In this document: one piece after another, positions 55,485 through 64,000 of the stretch | How positions within the stretch are numbered: the first letter of the stretch is position 1 | Layout: each line of letters begins with the position of its first letter | Origin: Comamonas testosteroni | GTDB taxonomy: Bacteria; Pseudomonadota; Gammaproteobacteria; Burkholderiales; Burkholderiaceae_C | Direction: 5' to 3' | Length of the DNA: 64,000 nucleotides | Assembly: GCF_030505195.1 (NCBI RefSeq) | Contig: NZ_CP129672.1 | Coordinates: 2,576,501-2,640,500 of the forward strand | Made by a program: the position numbers and the translations under genes | Notes under the pieces: model-generated | Databases searched by the model: none | Told to the model about the DNA's origin: nothing | Seen by the model: the letters and a program-made list of their open reading frames with translations, nothing else

Positions 55485-56813
55485 TCAGAAGCTGGCCTGG
55501 GGCAGGTCTGCCTTGGTGAACACCAGCGAGACCTTGGCTTCCTGCGGAATGGGCGGCAAGTCCTGATTCCAGTGCTGCCAGGCGCTGCGCAGCTCGGCCA
55601 GCTTCTGGGGCTCACGATCACGCAGATTGGCGCGCTCGCGCGGGTCGTTGCCGATGTGGAACAGGTATTCGATGCCCTCGATCTGCAGGTATTTCCAGTC
55701 GCCGCGTATCAAGGCCTTTTGCTCGCGGTGCTTCATGCGCCAGGCCAGGTCGCGCTTGGGCATCCAGCTTTGATCCTGCATCAGCGGCAGCAGGCTGATG
55801 CCATCCAGCGGATAGTCGGCATGCGCGGCCACGCCGGCGGCGGCCAAAAAGGTCGCCGACCAGTCCATGCTCAGGCTGGGCGTGTCGCAGACGGCTCCGG
55901 CCGTCATGCGCGCCGGCCAGCGTGCCAGCAAAGGCACGCGGATGCCGCCCTCGAGCAGGTCCATCTTCTGGCCCACGAAGGGCCAGGTATTGGAGAAGCG
56001 CTCGCCGCCGTTGTCGCTGGTGAAGACGATGAGCGTGTTCTCGCTCATGCCTTTTTCCTCCAGCGCATCCAGCAGCCAGCCAATGCCTTCGTCCATGTGA
56101 TGGATCATGCGCTGATAGGTGTCTATGGAGCCGCCGTCTATGTGCTTGCCCATGCCTTGCAGGCGTTCGGACTCGGCGCGGTCCTCGCGCGTCAGCCAGG
56201 GCCAGTGCGGCGCGCTGTAGTGAAGCGAGAGGTAGAAGGGCTGCTCGGCCGTCTGGCGCTTGACGAAGTCCACGGCGCGGCGGCTCAGCAGATCGGTCAG
56301 GTAGCCGTCTTCGGTGTGCGGCTCCTCGTTGCGCCAGAAGTCGGGGCGCCCGCGCGGATCGCAGTGGGCGAAGTAGTCGGCGCCGCCCGCGTGAAAGCCG
56401 TAGAACTCCTCGTAGCCGGACAGGCGCGGGCCGAAATGCGGGGGGTAGCCCAGATGCCATTTGCCGACCAGGGCCGTGGCATAGCCGGCATCGCGCAGCA
56501 GCGAGGCCACCGTGGGGTGATCGGGCGGCAGGCCCAGCACCTTGTCGCCATGCACGCTGGCGATGGGTTCCTCGGCCGCACCGCGCAGGCGGTACTGCCA
56601 GCGGCCCGTGGCCAGCGCAAAGCGCGTGGGCGAGCACACCGACGAGTTGGAGTAGCCGCGCGTGAAGCGCAGGCCCTGGGCCGCCATGGCATCCAGGCGC
56701 GGCGAGACGTCGGTGGCGTTGTTGTGTGCATCGCGCGCACCGGTGCAGCCCAGGTCGGCATAGCCGAGGTCATCGGCCAGGATGAAGATCAGGTTGGGGC
56801 GGGAGTCGGTCAT
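55485..56813 (-). CDS. Sulfatase (arylsulfatase, formylglycine type I)
   Basis: Hydrolyses sulfate esters. The 442-residue protein has the metal-binding NLIFILADDLGYADLGC (Asp14, Asp15) and the modified-cysteine motif CSPTR-FALATGR (Cys60), which must be converted to formylglycine. Also present are ALVGKWHLGY, SLHYSAPHWPW, and VFTSDNGGER supplying the remaining metal ligands. No signal peptide is seen, so it is probably cytoplasmic. The start is ATG 56813 (MTDSRPNLIF); upstream codons belong to a palindromic element. No formylglycine-generating enzyme or sulfate transporter adjoins it. It is followed on the same strand, upstream, by two Bug receptors. Confidence 0.92.
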   Translation of the reverse strand: MTDSRPNLIFILADDLGYADLGCTGARDAHNNATDVSPRLDAMAAQGLRFTRGYSNSSVCSPTRFALATGRWQYRLRGAAEEPIASVHGDKVLGLPPDHPTVASLLRDAGYATALVGKWHLGYPPHFGPRLSGYEEFYGFHAGGADYFAHCDPRGRPDFWRNEEPHTEDGYLTDLLSRRAVDFVKRQTAEQPFYLSLHYSAPHWPWLTREDRAESERLQGMGKHIDGGSIDTYQRMIHHMDEGIGWLLDALEEKGMSENTLIVFTSDNGGERFSNTWPFVGQKMDLLEGGIRVPLLARWPARMTAGAVCDTPSLSMDWSATFLAAAGVAAHADYPLDGISLLPLMQDQSWMPKRDLAWRMKHREQKALIRGDWKYLQIEGIEYLFHIGNDPRERANLRDREPQKLAELRSAWQHWNQDLPPIPQEAKVSLVFTKADLPQASF

Positions 56814-56823
56814 GAGAGGGCGG

Positions 56824-56927
56824 GGAATATTCAAAAACAGGAGCTTCTATCGCCTGTTATGAAAGGATTCTGAATAGATTTGATGCTGAAAATGTTTGGT
56901 AGCAAGCGATAGATGCTCCTCAAATAT
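56824..56927. repeat. Long palindromic intergenic element, copy A5
   Basis: Arms AGGAGCTTCTATCGC (56839-56853) and GCGATAGATGCTCCT (56906-56920) pair at 14 of 15 positions inside outer GAATATT / AATATC ends. The right half matches the element at 19340-19440. It fills the gap between the sulfatase and the first Bug receptor and runs into the latter's stop codon. Confidence 0.8.
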
Positions 56928-57925
56928 CAGGGCTTGAAGCCCGAGCGCTGTACGACCGGCGCCCATTGCGCGCGGTAGGCCTTGAGCATTTTTTCCGTCT
57001 CCTGCGCGCTGCTGACCACAGGCACCAGGTTGGAGGCGGCGAACCTGTGCTGCGTGTCGGCTTCCTTCATCACCTCCTGCACCAGCTGGGACAGTCGCTG
57101 CACCGTGGCCGGCGCCATGCTCTGCGGCGCGAACAAGGTGTTCCAGCCCGTGCCCACCAGATTCACGCCCAGCTCCTTGAGTGTGGGAATGCCGGGCGCC
57201 ATGGCGCTGCGGCGCTCGCCCGAGGTGGCCAGCACGCGCAGCTTGCCCGCTTCGTGCTGGGCGATCTGGGTGTCGAAAGTGTCCACGGCAATGGGGATCT
57301 GCCCGCCCATCAGGTCGGTGAGCAGCGGGCCCGAGCCCTTGTAGCCTACGACCTCGACCGGCACCTTGGCGGCCTCGCCCAGCATCAGTGCGAAAAAGTG
57401 CGGCAGGCTGCCCGTGGCCGGCACGCCGAAATTGGCCTGCTGTGGATTGGCCTTGAGCCAGGCCAGCAGGTGCGGCAGCTCCTTCACGGGCACGGCACTG
57501 GCCACGGCCAGACCGAACTCGTAGCGGTTGACCTCGCTGATGGGGCGGAAGTCCTTGTCCGGCTCGTAGCCCGAGTCCGGAAACACCAGCGGCGCCACCA
57601 CCATCACGGCGGGATTGGCCAGCAAAATGGCGGGCTGGGAGGCCGGCGCATTCTTTACGTACTGGGCCGACAGACGGCCGCCTGCGCCGGGCTTGTTTTC
57701 CACGATGACCGGGCTGCCCAGTCTGGCCTGCAGCCGGTCGGCCACGATGCGCGCCACGCGGTCGGTGGCGCCGCCGGGCGGATAGCCGACCACCATGCGC
57801 AGCGGTGTCTTGTTGGGAAACAGGGCATGGCTGTCCTGGGCCTGCAGCGCGCCGCTGCCCAGCAATCCTGCGCTCAGGCCGAGCCCCGCAGCGAGCTTGC
57901 CGAAGATTCTTCTTTGCATCGTCAT
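56927..57925 (-). CDS. Bug-family tripartite tricarboxylate transporter receptor, copy 1
   Basis: A periplasmic solute-binding protein of 332 residues. The signal peptide has a hydrophobic core at 12-25 and a cut near LQAQ (about 30). The Bug hallmark TPLRMVVGYPPGGATDRVARIVADRL, then PVIVENKPGAGGRL and GYKGSGPLLTDLMGGQIPIAVD, are clear. These bind carboxylates or related small molecules. No TctA/TctB membrane genes are nearby, as is common for the many orphan Bug proteins of Comamonadaceae. Start ATG 57925 follows AGGAGAG; ATG 57919 is an alternative. Ligand unknown; the sulfatase next door hints at a sulfonated or sulfated compound but does not prove it. Confidence 0.93.
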   Translation of the reverse strand: MTMQRRIFGKLAAGLGLSAGLLGSGALQAQDSHALFPNKTPLRMVVGYPPGGATDRVARIVADRLQARLGSPVIVENKPGAGGRLSAQYVKNAPASQPAILLANPAVMVVAPLVFPDSGYEPDKDFRPISEVNRYEFGLAVASAVPVKELPHLLAWLKANPQQANFGVPATGSLPHFFALMLGEAAKVPVEVVGYKGSGPLLTDLMGGQIPIAVDTFDTQIAQHEAGKLRVLATSGERRSAMAPGIPTLKELGVNLVGTGWNTLFAPQSMAPATVQRLSQLVQEVMKEADTQHRFAASNLVPVVSSAQETEKMLKAYRAQWAPVVQRSGFKP

Positions 57926-58053
57926 GTCTCTCCTGGTCTGTGATCCGAGCCGAGGGCTCGCGCCATTTCTGCTTGAAAGCGGGCAGTGTAAGTGCGTGCC
58001 GGCACTGGCCTGAAGCGCTCAGATGGCAGGCGCCAGGGCCTGCGGCCTTGGCC

Positions 58054-59028
58054 TCAATCGGGTTTCAGATTGATCTTGCGGGCCAGCGCTTCCCATTTGG
58101 CCGAGATCTCGCGCACCCTGGCCTGGGCCTGCTCGGGGCTGCTGCCCACCATCTCGATATCCACGGCCTTCACCCGCTCCTGCTGCTGCGGCGAGCGGAT
58201 GGCGGCATCCATGGCGGCGAGAAAGCGCTTCTGGATCTCGGCAGGAACACCCTTGGGAGCCGCCAGCAGCAGCCAGTAGGTGCCGTCGAAATCGGGGTAG
58301 CCCGACTCGGCAATCGTGGGCAATGCCGGCAGCAGGGGCGAGCGCGTGCGCCCTGTGGTTGCCAGGGCAGTGACCCGGCCGCTCTGGATCTGGGGCAGCA
58401 CCGTGGGAGCTGCCAGGAAGCCGCAGTCCACCTGGCCGCCCATCAGATCCTGCATGGCCGGTGCCGGTCCCTTGTAGGGCACATGCACCATCTTCACGCC
58501 GGTGCCCGACAGCAGGGACTCCATGACCAGATGGCCGGGCGAGCCCGCGCCGCCGGTGGCATAGGTCAGCTCGCGCGACTTGGCGGTCTCCAGCATGTCC
58601 TTGACGGACTTGAAGCCGAGGCCGGGGTTGCAGATCAGGGTCTGCGAAAACCTGGCGGCGGCGTTGAGCACCACGATGGCATCGCTGGAATAGCCGATGT
58701 TCTTGTAGATATGCCTGTTGACGGTGAGCACCGGGTCCATGGCCCACAGCCAGGTGTAGCCGTCGGCCGGAGCCCGGGCGACCTCGGCCGCACCGATATT
58801 GCCGTTGGCACCGGCCCGGTTTTCCACGATCACGGCTTGACCTAGCGCCTTTTGCACGGCCGCCGCCAGCGGGCGCACGGCGAGGTCGGAAGGGCCGGCC
58901 GGCGGCGTGGGAACGATGATGCGTATGGGCTTGGCGGGCCAGCTGTCGGCAGCATGGGATGCCGGCAGCAGCAGCGCGGCGGTCGCCAGCCCGGCCAGAG
59001 CGCTGCGGGCGATACGGGTGCAAGGCAT
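58054..59028 (-). CDS. Bug-family tripartite tricarboxylate transporter receptor, copy 2
   Basis: A 324-residue Bug receptor. The signal peptide MPCTRIARSALAGLATAALLLPASHAA is cut near residue 27; the mature part has KPIRIIVPTPPAGPSDLAVRPLAAAVQKAL, AVIVENRAGANGNIGAAEVA and YKGPAPAMQDLMGGQVDCGFLA. Start ATG 59028 is preferred over an upstream GTG. It has diverged considerably from copy 1, so it probably binds a different ligand. It is divergent from a MarR gene across about 90 bases, suggesting that MarR controls it. The stop lies 128 bases before the start of copy 1. Confidence 0.93.
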   Translation of the reverse strand: MPCTRIARSALAGLATAALLLPASHAADSWPAKPIRIIVPTPPAGPSDLAVRPLAAAVQKALGQAVIVENRAGANGNIGAAEVARAPADGYTWLWAMDPVLTVNRHIYKNIGYSSDAIVVLNAAARFSQTLICNPGLGFKSVKDMLETAKSRELTYATGGAGSPGHLVMESLLSGTGVKMVHVPYKGPAPAMQDLMGGQVDCGFLAAPTVLPQIQSGRVTALATTGRTRSPLLPALPTIAESGYPDFDGTYWLLLAAPKGVPAEIQKRFLAAMDAAIRSPQQQERVKAVDIEMVGSSPEQAQARVREISAKWEALARKINLKPD

Positions 59029-59120
59029 GATGTCTCCAGTCGTTTGCTTTGGAGCCACTGTAAGCAGTGACTCGATAATGGATCTAATCCATCATTCCTA
59101 GAGAAAACCCACAAAGACCC

Positions 59121-59669
59121 ATGACCAAGGCGCAGCGCCACCCCTGGCGGCAGCCGTCCGAGCTGGACGATTTGTTCCTCTACCATCTGGCCCGTCTGAT
59201 GAGCTCGGCGGGAACCATGGTGGTGCGCCTGTGCGAGGGCGGCTTCGGCATCACCCGGCGCGAGTGGCGCATGATCGGCCTGCTGGCCACCAAGGGCGCC
59301 ATGCAGCCCTCCGGGCTCGCAGAGCTGGCGCAGCTCGATCGCACGCGCACCTCGCGCACCATCTCCGCGCTGATTGCCAAGGGGCTGCTGCACAAGCAGG
59401 GCATGGCCGGCGACGGGCGTCAGGCCATGGTGCAGCTGACGGCCGCCGGGCTGGCGCTGCACACCCAGCTGTTTCCGCAGATACAGGCGATCAACCAGGA
59501 GCTGCTTGGCGACGTCAGCGATGCCGAGCTTGAGGTGTTGTCCCAGGTCTTCGAGCGCGTGCGCACCAGGGCGGCGCTCATGCAGGAGCAGGGCGGCTTT
59601 CCCAAGGCCGAGCGCCGTCGTGGCCGGGCCGCAGGCAAACGGCCGGCCCGCGATGACGCCGCAGGCTGA
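59121..59669 (+). CDS. MarR-family transcriptional regulator
   Basis: A 182-residue MarR protein. The winged helix-turn-helix is at about 45-110 (ITRREWRMIGLLATKGAMQPSGLAELAQLDRTRTSRTISALIAKGLL, GDGRQAMVQLTAAG wing), flanked by the dimerisation helices. The C-terminus is a basic tail (ERRRGRAAGKRPARD). It is divergent from the second Bug receptor gene and 84 bases before comM. The intergenic bases near 59071-59100 contain TGGATCTAATCCA, a palindrome that may be its operator. Confidence 0.9.
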   Translation: MTKAQRHPWRQPSELDDLFLYHLARLMSSAGTMVVRLCEGGFGITRREWRMIGLLATKGAMQPSGLAELAQLDRTRTSRTISALIAKGLLHKQGMAGDGRQAMVQLTAAGLALHTQLFPQIQAINQELLGDVSDAELEVLSQVFERVRTRAALMQEQGGFPKAERRRGRAAGKRPARDDAAG

Positions 59670-59753
59670 CGGCCTGTGCACACCCCTATTGCCTGTTTGA
59701 GCCGCTGGCGCATACGCTAAGCCCTACAGTCCGGCTTGAAGGGGAGGGGCGTG

Positions 59754-61292
59754 ATGGGTCTGGCACTGGTTCAAAGTCGTGCCCTGCTGGGCCTGCAGGC
59801 ACCGGCTGTCACGGTGGAGGTCCATCTGGCCAACGGACTGCCTTCGTTCACGCTGGTGGGCCTGGCGGATGTGGAGGTCAAGGAGGCCCGCGAGCGCGTA
59901 CGCGCGGCCATCGTCAATGCGGGGCTGGAGTTCCCGAACAACCAGCGCATCACGGTCAACCTGGCTCCGGCAGATCTGCCCAAGGACTCAGGCCGCTTTG
60001 ACCTGCCGATAGCGCTGGGAATTCTGGCTGCCAGCGGCCAGATCGATGCACAGCGGCTCGCCGATTATGAGTTTGCAGGAGAGCTGTCCCTGACCGGTGC
60101 CCTGCGCCCGGTACGCGGCGCCCTGGCTACGGCGCTGGCCCTGCAGCGTCAGCAACAGCGCGTGCGCCTGGTGCTGCCGCCGGACAGTGCGCTGGAGGCC
60201 GCTTTCGTGCCGGCAATCGAAGTCTTCGGCGCTGCGCATCTGCTGGATGTGGTCAGGCAGTTCATCGCGCATGACGCCACCCCGTCGGAGCAGGGCGATG
60301 GCGTGGAGGGCTGGCAGCGGGTGCACTCCAGACCTGCTGAAGCTTCTTTGCCGTCGCTGGATCTGCGCGAGGTGCGCGGCCAGATGCAGGCCAAGCGCGC
60401 GCTTGAAATTGCAGCTGCCGGCGCACATGGTGTGCTGATGATCGGCCCTCCGGGTTCGGGAAAATCCATGCTGGCCCAGCGCTTTGCGGGTTTGCTGCCC
60501 GGCATGACCGATGAGGAAGCGCTCGAAGCCGCAGCCATTGCCAGCCTCAGCGGTCGTTTCACGCCGCAGTTGTGGCGCCAGCGGCCGTTTGCCGCTCCCC
60601 ATCACACGGCCAGCTCCGTCGCGCTGGTCGGCGGCGGCTCTCCGCCCCGGCCTGGCGAAATCTCCTATGCCCATTGCGGGGCGCTTTTTCTGGACGAGCT
60701 GCCTGAGTTCGCGCGCAGTGCCCTGGAGGCCTTGCGCGAGCCGCTGGAGACCGGTCGCATCACCATCGTGCGGGCTGTGCAGAGGGCGGAGTTTCCGGCC
60801 CGTTTCCAGTTGGTGGCAGCCATGAACCCCTGCCCCTGCGGCTACTGGGGCTCGCGCGTCAGGGCCTGCCGCTGCTCGCCTGATCAGGTGGCACGTTATC
60901 AGGCGCGCATCAGCGGGCCCTTGCTGGACCGTATCGATCTGCATGTGGAGGTGGCGGCACTGTCGCCCGAGGAACTTCTGGCAGCGCCCGAAGGGCAGAG
61001 CAGCGCGGCCGTGCAGCAACGCGTGAGTGCAGCCAGAGACAAGGCCTTGCAGCGCCAGGGCCTGCCCAATCATCAGTTGCAGGGCGTGCAGCTCGACACG
61101 CATCTGCAGCTGGAGCCCGAGGCGCTGACCTTTGCGCACAAGGCTGCAACGCGCCTTGGCTGGTCGGCACGCGGCACGCACCGGGCCTTGAAGGTGGCGC
61201 GAACCATCGCCGATCTGGCGGACTCGGATGCCATCACGCAAACCCATCTGGCCGAGGCATTGCAGTACCGCCGCGCGCTGATGCAGCCGTGA
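59754..61292 (+). CDS. comM: YifB/ComM-family Mg-chelatase-like AAA+ ATPase
   Basis: A 512-residue ComM, a hexameric helicase that promotes branch migration during natural transformation. The N-terminal domain (GLPSFTLVGLADVEVKEARERVRAAI, NQRITVNLAPADLPKDSGRFDLPIALGIL) is followed by Walker A GPPGSGKS (231-238), Walker B GALFLDELPEF, and a C-terminal Mg-chelatase domain with the Cys-rich AAMNPCPCGYWG...CRCSPDQVARYQARISGPLLDRIDLH. ATG 59754 follows AGGGGAGG. It stands alone; the next gene converges on it. Confidence 0.94.
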   Translation: MGLALVQSRALLGLQAPAVTVEVHLANGLPSFTLVGLADVEVKEARERVRAAIVNAGLEFPNNQRITVNLAPADLPKDSGRFDLPIALGILAASGQIDAQRLADYEFAGELSLTGALRPVRGALATALALQRQQQRVRLVLPPDSALEAAFVPAIEVFGAAHLLDVVRQFIAHDATPSEQGDGVEGWQRVHSRPAEASLPSLDLREVRGQMQAKRALEIAAAGAHGVLMIGPPGSGKSMLAQRFAGLLPGMTDEEALEAAAIASLSGRFTPQLWRQRPFAAPHHTASSVALVGGGSPPRPGEISYAHCGALFLDELPEFARSALEALREPLETGRITIVRAVQRAEFPARFQLVAAMNPCPCGYWGSRVRACRCSPDQVARYQARISGPLLDRIDLHVEVAALSPEELLAAPEGQSSAAVQQRVSAARDKALQRQGLPNHQLQGVQLDTHLQLEPEALTFAHKAATRLGWSARGTHRALKVARTIADLADSDAITQTHLAEALQYRRALMQP

Positions 61293-61305
61293 TGGCGGGC
61301 CGGTT

Positions 61306-62235
61306 TCAGGCCGCCAGGGCCAGCGGCACGGGCCGTGCCTGCGCGGCACCAGGCCCGACGCCCAGCACCTGGGCAAACGCATGCAGTGCGGGCGACCAGC
61401 CCGCCACGGCGGCGGTCACAAAACAGGTGTCGACAAAGGCCAGCTCCTGCCCGCTCTTGCCGGGCAGAGTCATCCAGTGCACGCCAAAGCGCTGCTGCTG
61501 GGCTTCGACCAGCGAGCGCGACAGCAGCGCATAGCCCATACCTGCGGCCACGCAGCCGAGGATGGTGTCCAGCATGCCCAGCTCCATGATGCGTACCGCC
61601 GTCACACCCATAGAGGCCATCAGCAGCTCGATGCGCTGGCGATAGCTGCAGCCCTGGCGAAAGGCCAGAAACACGGCGCTGCTGAACTCTGCGGCGCTGG
61701 GGAAGCGCGTCAGAGGCTGTCCGCTGACCAGCACCAGCTCTTCGCGGAACACGGGCCAGGATTGCAGCTCGCTCTGTGGTGCGGCACCGTTGATGAAGGC
61801 ACAGTCGATGCGACCGGCCGCCAGCTCCATCAGCAATGCGGCGCTGGGCTGGGCGTCCAGCTCAAGGTCGATATCCGGATGCTGCCTGCGCAACTCGGCC
61901 AGCAGTGGCGGCAGACGCAGCGCGGCCGTGGTTTCCATCGAGCCGATGCGCAAGGCGCCCTTGACCTGGCCGGCTGCAAACTGCCGGGCTTGCAGCATGG
62001 CCAGCACCTGGTCATGCGACTGCAGCATCTGCCGCGCAGACTCCAGCAGCGTGCGTCCGGCCGGAGTGGGAAAGACCGGGCTGGCCCGCATCAGCAGCTG
62101 CACGCCTGCTTCGCCCTCAAGCTTTTTGATATGGGCCGTGACATTGGATTGCACGGTGTGCAGCCGCTGGGCTGCGGCACCAAAGCTGCCGCTTTCGCAG
62201 ACGGCTTCGAACATGCGCAGGGATTTGAGTTGCAT
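61306..62235 (-). CDS. LysR-family transcriptional regulator
   Basis: A 309-residue LysR protein. The start MQLKSLRMFEAVCESGSFGAAAQRLHTVQSNVTAHIKKLEGEAG is a standard LysR helix-turn-helix; the effector domain has GALRIGSMETTAALRLPPLL and VFREELVLVSGQPL. ATG 62235 is chosen over a TTG four codons upstream. It is divergent from an MFS gene with only 55 bases between, so the shared gap probably carries its operator; TTGAATTGAGATG... is A/T-rich there. Confidence 0.92.
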   Translation of the reverse strand: MQLKSLRMFEAVCESGSFGAAAQRLHTVQSNVTAHIKKLEGEAGVQLLMRASPVFPTPAGRTLLESARQMLQSHDQVLAMLQARQFAAGQVKGALRIGSMETTAALRLPPLLAELRRQHPDIDLELDAQPSAALLMELAAGRIDCAFINGAAPQSELQSWPVFREELVLVSGQPLTRFPSAAEFSSAVFLAFRQGCSYRQRIELLMASMGVTAVRIMELGMLDTILGCVAAGMGYALLSRSLVEAQQQRFGVHWMTLPGKSGQELAFVDTCFVTAAVAGWSPALHAFAQVLGVGPGAAQARPVPLALAA

Positions 62236-62290
62236 AGGCGGCTCCAATATCTTGAATTGAGATGCAAGTCATCATTTTGAATCATTGGAC

Positions 62291-63523
62291 ATGATTGCGT
62301 CGCAGCGTTTAGGCTTGATGCCAATTTCCCCCGGAATCCGAGCTGTGATCGAGCGCAAAGAACTTCCCCTGCTGTTGACCGGCTTCATGGCCACCCTGAG
62401 CGGCGTCGGCCTGGCGCGTTTTGCCTATACGGCGCTGATGCCGCAGATGGTGCATGCGGGCTGGTTCAGCGGCGAGCAGGTGGCTTATCTGGGCGCAGCC
62501 AATCTGCTCGGTTATCTGATCGGGGCGCTGGTCGCCGCGCCGCTGGCCGAGCGCTGGGGCGCGCTGCGCGTGCTGGTGATCTGCTGGGTGGCCGTGATGC
62601 TGAGCTTTGCCGGCTGCAGCCTGCCCCAGCCCATGGGCTTGTTCTTTGTCTGGCGGCTGATCTCGGGCATTGCCGGGGCCGCGCTGATGGTGCTGGGCCC
62701 GTCGGTGGCCATGGCTGCAGCCGCGCCGCAGCGCCGTGCTGCGTTGGGTCCGCTGATGTTCTGCGGCATTGGCGTGGGTGCCTTGCTGGCCGCCACCCTG
62801 GTGCCCATGTTTGCGCGCAGCAGCCTGAGCGCCGTCTGGTGGGCATTGACGGCGCTATGTGCGCTGGCGCTTTACAGCGGCTGGCATGCTGCGCGCCAGA
62901 TCCCGCTGCATGCGCCGGTGGCGGTCCAGCCCACGGCGGTCGCAGCTTCCTGCACAACGCCGTGGAGCCTGGCGGTGATTCTGGTGCTGACTGCCTATGC
63001 CTGCGACGCCTTCGGCTTTGTGCCGCACACCGTGTTCTGGGTGGACTATCTGGATCGGGAGCTGCAGTTGGGCGGCGCCTATGCATCGACGCAATGGGCC
63101 TTCTTCGGGCTTGGCGCGATGGTCGGGCCGCTGTGTGCGGCCTACTGCGCTACGCGCTGGGGCTGGTGGGGTACGACCACGGGCGCCTACGCCCTCAAGG
63201 CCGTGGCCATCGGCCTGCCGCTGGTCTGGGCCGGTTTCGGCGGCCATGCGCTGTCGGGCTTTGTGGTGGGAGCGCTGTCACCGGGCATGGCGGCCATTAC
63301 CTCGGGCTATCTGATGCAGCTCATTGGACCCGGCCAGCACAAGAAAATGTGGGGCTATGCCACGGCTGCATTTGCGCTGTTGCAGGCCAGCTCCGGCTAT
63401 CTGATGGCATTTGTCTACGTCAGTACCGGCAGCTATCGCCAGCTGTTCGTGCTGGGCTGCGCGGCGCTGGGCCTGGGCGCGCTGCTGGTGGCCTCTAGCC
63501 GCCTGGCCCGCACCGCGCAATGA
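62291..63523 (+). CDS. MFS transporter, YbfB/YjiJ family
   Basis: A major facilitator of about 410 residues with twelve helices and the YbfB/YjiJ signature LLTGFMATLSGVGLARFAYTALMPQMV early on, then GAANLLGYLIGALVAAPLAERWG and WVDYLDRELQLGGAYASTQWAFFGLGAMVGP. ATG 62291 is used; ATG 62318 (MPISPGIRAV) is also reasonable, since the first helix starts well after it. It is probably controlled by the divergent LysR and precedes the nitronate monooxygenase-like gene by 33 bases. Cargo unknown. Confidence 0.87.
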   Translation: MIASQRLGLMPISPGIRAVIERKELPLLLTGFMATLSGVGLARFAYTALMPQMVHAGWFSGEQVAYLGAANLLGYLIGALVAAPLAERWGALRVLVICWVAVMLSFAGCSLPQPMGLFFVWRLISGIAGAALMVLGPSVAMAAAAPQRRAALGPLMFCGIGVGALLAATLVPMFARSSLSAVWWALTALCALALYSGWHAARQIPLHAPVAVQPTAVAASCTTPWSLAVILVLTAYACDAFGFVPHTVFWVDYLDRELQLGGAYASTQWAFFGLGAMVGPLCAAYCATRWGWWGTTTGAYALKAVAIGLPLVWAGFGGHALSGFVVGALSPGMAAITSGYLMQLIGPGQHKKMWGYATAAFALLQASSGYLMAFVYVSTGSYRQLFVLGCAALGLGALLVASSRLARTAQ

Positions 63524-63556
63524 TCAGGATCGAGATGTGAAACCGGGAGACGCGCG

Positions 63557-64000
63557 ATGAGCAAACTACCTTCATGGATGACAGGACTGGGCCTGCAGCA
63601 TCCCATCATTCAGGCCCCGATGGCCGGGACCTCGACCCCGCAGCTGGCGGCCGCCGTGAGCAATGCATCGGCCCTGGGCTCGGTGGGCATAGGTGCCTAT
63701 GGCCTTGAGCAGGCGCGCCAGCACATCGAGCAGACGCGCGCGCTGACCGAGCGGCCCTTCAACGTCAACCTCTTCTGTCACCGTGCGCCAGCAGCAGATG
63801 CAGAGCGTGAAGCACAGTGGCTGCGCTATCTGGCGCCGGAGTTCGAGCGCTACGGCGCGTGCGCGCCGCCCGCCCTGCGCTGCATCTACGAGTCCGCGCT
63901 GGGCAATGCGCGATTGCAGGCCATGCTGCTGGAGCTGCGTCCCGCCGTGGTGAGCTTTCATTTCGGCCTGCCTGAGCAGGGCTTTGTCGATGCCTTGCGC
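63557..64000 (+). CDS. NAD(P)H-dependent flavin oxidoreductase / nitronate monooxygenase family, 3' end outside window
   Basis: The first 148 codons of an FMN-dependent TIM-barrel enzyme. MSKLPSWMTGLGLQHPIIQAPMAGTSTPQLAAAVSNASALGSVGIGAYG is the classic 2-nitropropane dioxygenase start, followed by RPFNVNLFCH and VVSFHFGLP (the segment of the catalytic His). GGGAG lies about 11 bases upstream of ATG 63557. Family members oxidise alkyl nitronates or reduce quinones. It is likely co-transcribed with the MFS gene before it. Confidence 0.9.
   Translation, partial: MSKLPSWMTGLGLQHPIIQAPMAGTSTPQLAAAVSNASALGSVGIGAYGLEQARQHIEQTRALTERPFNVNLFCHRAPAADAEREAQWLRYLAPEFERYGACAPPALRCIYESALGNARLQAMLLELRPAVVSFHFGLPEQGFVDALR

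Overview
The window is high-GC, tightly packed bacterial DNA and looks like a Comamonas chromosome, probably the C. testosteroni / C. thiooxydans group (Betaproteobacteria, Burkholderiales). Supporting signs are two Bug-type tripartite-tricarboxylate receptors, a homocysteine-only piece of MetH, a torF-glnK-amtB nitrogen operon, alr facing lplT, and a 708-residue quinohemoprotein alcohol dehydrogenase of the same length I recall for C. testosteroni QH-EDH. No rRNA, tRNA, CRISPR array, prophage or insertion sequence was seen.

Layout. 1-18.7 kb: a LysR gene, then a large histidine-utilisation (hut) region. It holds a NitT/TauT-type ABC importer, two HutC-like repressors, hutH, an NCS1 permease, hutU, hutD, hutI, a coupled trio (FAD 2-hydroxyacid dehydrogenase, HisC-like aminotransferase, MFS carrier), hutF and hutG. 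The route is histidine, urocanate, imidazolonepropionate, formiminoglutamate, formylglutamate, glutamate, through the HutF/HutG branch. TGTATAGACA-like operators precede the ABC, hutH and permease units. 18.7-26.1 kb: soxR, divergent from an RND pump (lipoprotein adaptor, transporter, outer-membrane factor) whose last gene overlaps alkB; a 19-bp-spacer SoxR-type promoter lies between. 26.1-29.8 kb: metH homocysteine domain, a FliK-like protein and a porin. 30.3-34.7 kb: bioB-bioA-bioD-bioF. 34.8-42.5 kb: a PLP-rich stretch (MocR regulator, BenE-type permease, YggS protein, ArgD-like transaminase, alr) and lplT.

42.6-49.2 kb: an EamA transporter, an AmiS/UreI channel, and an alcohol-oxidation unit (GAF/Fis regulator, PQQ-heme alcohol dehydrogenase, aldehyde dehydrogenase) with a candidate sigma-54 promoter. 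49.2-52.5 kb: proQ and glcE-glcF. 52.6-55.1 kb: torF-glnK-amtB, with a convincing sigma-54 promoter and three NtrC-like sites upstream. 55.5-64 kb: a sulfatase, two Bug receptors, a MarR regulator, a ComM/YifB ATPase, a LysR/MFS pair and the 5' part of a nitronate monooxygenase-like gene.

Most worth a second look: the FAD dehydrogenase / HisC / MFS trio inside the hut operon, which may feed imidazole-lactate or imidazole-pyruvate into histidine; a regulator that has lost its AAA+ domain yet sits opposite a sigma-54-like promoter; the MocR/BenE/YggS arrangement; alkB coupled to a SoxR-type efflux operon; duplication scars at both ends of the second hutC; and a dispersed palindrome family. All functions are read from sequence and family knowledge; no database search was run.
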